Source of the DNA: Collybia mongolica
Lineage: Eukaryota; Basidiomycota; Agaricomycetes; Agaricales; Clitocybaceae
Length of the DNA stretch: 64,000 nucleotides
NCBI GenBank assembly: GCA_013420905.1
Contig: JAAXNY010000011.1
Location: forward strand, 2,418,001 to 2,482,000
Direction of reading: 5' to 3'
The first letter of the stretch is position 1, and every line of letters begins with the position of its first letter. Below are positions 61,851-64,000 of the stretch, piece by piece. The notes beneath the pieces are model-generated. The model ran no database searches. It saw only the letters and a list, made by a program, of their open reading frames with translations, and had not been told where the DNA came from. The position numbers were made by a program, and so were the translations under genes.

Positions 61851-62298
61851 TGTAAGGGCAACTCCGGCGGAGTGCGCGTGAACTTAGTAGAGCGGGCCGA
61901 CGCTGAGGAGGGGATCCTAAGAGAATACTCTGAGGAGCCTCCATCAGGGGGGGTGTGCTATATACCTAGTACTACATTAAATACACGTTCCCGGTGCGGT
62001 ACGACGACACGCGTTGGGCTAGCGAAGGTCACGTGACCGTGCCCTTGATAGTCCGAACAAGTGCGAAGTCCGGCGGCGAACTGCGCGCGAAGTAGAGAGT
62101 GGGGGTGCGTGTGGGCGTAGGTAATGAACGTGCGATGTAGTGAATGTAATTGAGTGAGCGCGAAGTAAGCAGAGAAATTGTATCGTAAGTCGGCGGGATG
62201 ACTGAGTCGCGAATCGGCAAAGTAGAAGTCGGCGGAGTGAGATTCGGCGAAGTAAGGCTAGATCGGCGAAGTAAGGCGGAAATGGAGTTCCCCTTACA
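61851..62298. mobile_element. Solo LTR of a retrotransposon, 448 bp
   Basis: It starts TGTAAGGGCAACTCC and ends GGAGTTCCCCTTACA, an imperfect 15 bp inverted repeat with the TG...CA termini typical of LTRs. It is flanked by a perfect 5 bp direct repeat CATCC (61846-61850 and 62299-62303), the target-site length of most Ty3/Gypsy and Ty1/Copia elements. Inside there is no open gene; the right part has runs of GGCGAAGTAAGG-like sequence (about 62190-62280). No second LTR or internal region is present in the window, so it is best read as a solo LTR left by recombination. Confidence 0.8.
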
Positions 62299-62303
62299 CA
62301 TCC

Positions 62304-62793
62304 TTAATCTATCATATGCTTCCCATCTGCCATATATTTTCAGCTTATATTTATGCTTACATATACCCATGCTGGTGAATATATTTATTGCCACCTCATT
62401 TTGAGAACCTGTGTGATCCTCTAATGTTGAACATTCCTTGCCTGAATTCATTGCATTACCCAAAACAATACAGAGGATAGGTATGACTGGAAAGCTCTAT
62501 AGGGAATCCCCCTGTCCTGTGCAGTAATACACAGTGAAAATGATAGCTTACACAGTGATTCACAGAAGATCTGTGTCACCATACAGAGCTGCCACTATAG
62601 GGACGTGTACTGTGGACTCTGTGGTACTGTAGGTCTCTGCATAGTGCTGTCACACTAGGCACCAGACTGATCAGGATTTGCTGATGAAGTTTGTGCTACA
62701 GCCTCTCGGTTGGGAGAGGAGAGGGTAAGGAGAGCAGGGTAGTTGGGGACTGGTGCCTGGGTGGTGGGGGTGGGGTGCAGGGTGAGGAATTGT
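62304..62793. other. Noncoding sequence next to the LINE relic
   Basis: Short repeats of ACACAGTGA/CACAGTGATTCACAG type near 62525-62600 and no open gene. Probably untranslated sequence downstream of the LINE frame, because it lies on its 3' side. Confidence 0.35.
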
Positions 62794-63714
62794 TTAGGTG
62801 TGGGCCACTTGGTGGAAGCGTTGTGTGGCTTGGATGAATGCTAGTAGGGGTGTGATGCCTTTGGGGTTGGAGAATAAGTAGGAAATGGACTCAGCTTTGC
62901 GTTTAAGCCTTGCTCTAAGGAGGTGTCTCTCACGTTGGTACTGTGGGCAGTAGAATAGGTAGTGCTTAATGGATTCTACAGTAAGGCCGTGATGGTGGGG
63001 GCATGTTGGTGAGGGCAGGTGGCTGATGCGGAAGAGGTAGAGGTTTAGAGGGATGTGGCCAGTTTGTAATTGGGTCAGGATGGTAGATTGGTTGTGAGTG
63101 AGGGGGTCTGTTATTTTGAGGTATGAGCATGATGGGAGTTTGGGGTCAATGGCATTAATGGTTTGGTAGCAGGGTGATCTTTTCCATCTGGTTTTCCAGT
63201 TTTGGAGCAGATGTGAGAGGTGGGCTTGGCATGAAGCTGGAATACTTGTTGGGAGAGGGGCTTTGCGGAGGAGTGGGGGGAGGGAGGCAGTTGGGCTGGA
63301 GTTACCTAAGGCGGCAGTTTTTGCTAGTGCATCAGCACGCTCATTGGGCCCAAAGTCCATGTGGCCTGGTGTCCAGTGGAGGTGGAGTTTGATAACACTT
63401 CTGGTAGGTGGTGGGGGGGGAATTTCACCTTGTGCTTGAATGGCTTTGTTGGCTTGCACATTGATGAGTTTGTGTTGGCAGGAGTGGAGTTTTTCAGAAG
63501 CCGAGTGGGCAATGTCAAGGAGGTAGTGTGCTGGGTGGGGTCTTTGATTGTTCATGGCCTTAATTAGGGCTTGGCTGTCAGTGCCAATGGTTGTGGTGTC
63601 TCATAATTGGCGTGTAAGGCCATTGAGTAGGTGGAGTGCGAGGATGAGTCCTACAGCTTCGCCTTCGTATATGGTGATACACTGTGTCCCCATTGGATCA
63701 TGAAATTCAGCCAT
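62794..63714 (-). pseudogene. RNase H end of a non-LTR retrotransposon (LINE), 5'-truncated
   Basis: The minus-strand frame carries the RNase H end of a fungal LINE polyprotein: MAEFHDPMGTQCITIYEGEA, GLILALHLLNGLT, TIGTDSQALIKAMN, then LHLHWTPGHMDFGPNERADA, LAKTAALGN, and a C-terminal region with a zinc-knuckle-like C-x-H spacing (SPTCPHHHGLTVESIKHYLF). The acidic catalytic positions (E of YEGEA, D of GTDSQ, D of ERADA) are present. A TGA at 63601-63603 interrupts the frame inside the RNase H domain, and no reverse transcriptase sequence precedes it: the similarity stops at 63714 where a hairpin begins. It is a dead fragment. Confidence 0.72.
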
Positions 63715-63757
63715 TTAAGTGTGGAAATATGAATTTCCACACTTAAATGGCTGAATT
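63704..63757. repeat. Perfect 25 bp inverted repeat (hairpin)
   Basis: Left arm 63704-63728 and right arm 63733-63757 are perfect reverse complements around the 4-base loop ATGA. The arm begins AATTCAGCCATTTAAGTG. The hairpin stands exactly at the 5' limit of the LINE relic; the word TTCAGCCAT recurs in the tandem repeats to its right. Confidence 0.9.
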
Positions 63758-64000
63758 AAAGGGGTATGAATTGTGGCTGAAATTCCACCCCACATATTTC
63801 AGCCATCCAATAGATGAAAAAAGGTATTAAATTTTCCCTCCATTAATTGGATGAAATTTCATCCTATAAAGGAGTGAAGTTGGTGGCCTGATCTTCATCC
63901 CCCATATTTCAGCCATTTATTAGATAAAAATATGTATTAAAAATCCCTTCAATTAACTACAATTAATTGGATGAAAGTTCATCTTATAGAAGAGTGAATT
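63758..64000. repeat. Two AT-rich tandem repeats at the window edge
   Basis: Two copies of a unit of about 105-115 bp: each has CATATTTCAGCCAT, then a TAGAT-AAAA run, GTATTAAA, AATTAATTGGATGAAA and TTCATC, and ends GAGTGAA (first copy from about 63787, second from about 63895). The copies are about 80 percent identical by eye. They may belong to a larger satellite or a MITE that continues beyond the window. Confidence 0.7.

Overview
The window is from a mushroom-forming basidiomycete (Agaricomycetes). The evidence is genes broken by many 45-70 bp GT-AG introns, a secreted class II (lignin-type) haem peroxidase, class I hydrophobins, a DUF6534 seven-helix protein, an F-box protein with the usual mushroom N-terminal layout, and mushroom-type transposons (Plavaka, KDZ). 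No tRNA, rRNA or CRISPR was seen. All gene models were spliced by eye, so exon edges are predictions.

Left part (1-17.7 kb), gene-rich: a Cla4-type PAK kinase (PH + CRIB + kinase), a CNOT11-like CCR4-NOT subunit, a DUF6534 membrane protein, a doubtful frameshifted small gene, two tandem paralogous RBR ubiquitin ligases, and a convergent F-box gene. From 17.7 to 23.4 kb nothing convincing is coded. A CPA2-type K+/H+ antiporter (23.4-25.2 kb) and, after 2.7 kb of empty sequence, a secreted Mn-peroxidase-like gene (27.9-29.9 kb) follow, then two unrecognised genes (31.4-34.2 kb).

Middle and right (34.2-59 kb): a triplicated unit, each copy carrying on the minus strand an ICMT-type methyltransferase gene and a class I hydrophobin gene. 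Loss is complementary. Unit 1 keeps the methyltransferase and has a decayed hydrophobin. Unit 2 keeps the hydrophobin and has a decayed methyltransferase. Unit 3 has a decayed methyltransferase and a hydrophobin split by a 2.7 kb KDZ-type transposon. The hydrophobins of units 2 and 3 are almost identical over about 850 bp inside flanks that are clearly diverged, which points to gene conversion before the transposon landed. Unit 3 is also split by an apparently complete 6.6 kb Plavaka element, and a complete 1.6 kb Tc1/mariner element sits exactly in the Plavaka target-site duplication.

The far right (59-64 kb) is repeat-rich: a broken P-loop GTPase gene, a (TTA)n tract, a 448 bp solo LTR with a perfect 5 bp target duplication, a LINE RNase H fragment with a stop codon, and a perfect 25 bp hairpin followed by AT-rich tandem repeats at the window edge.
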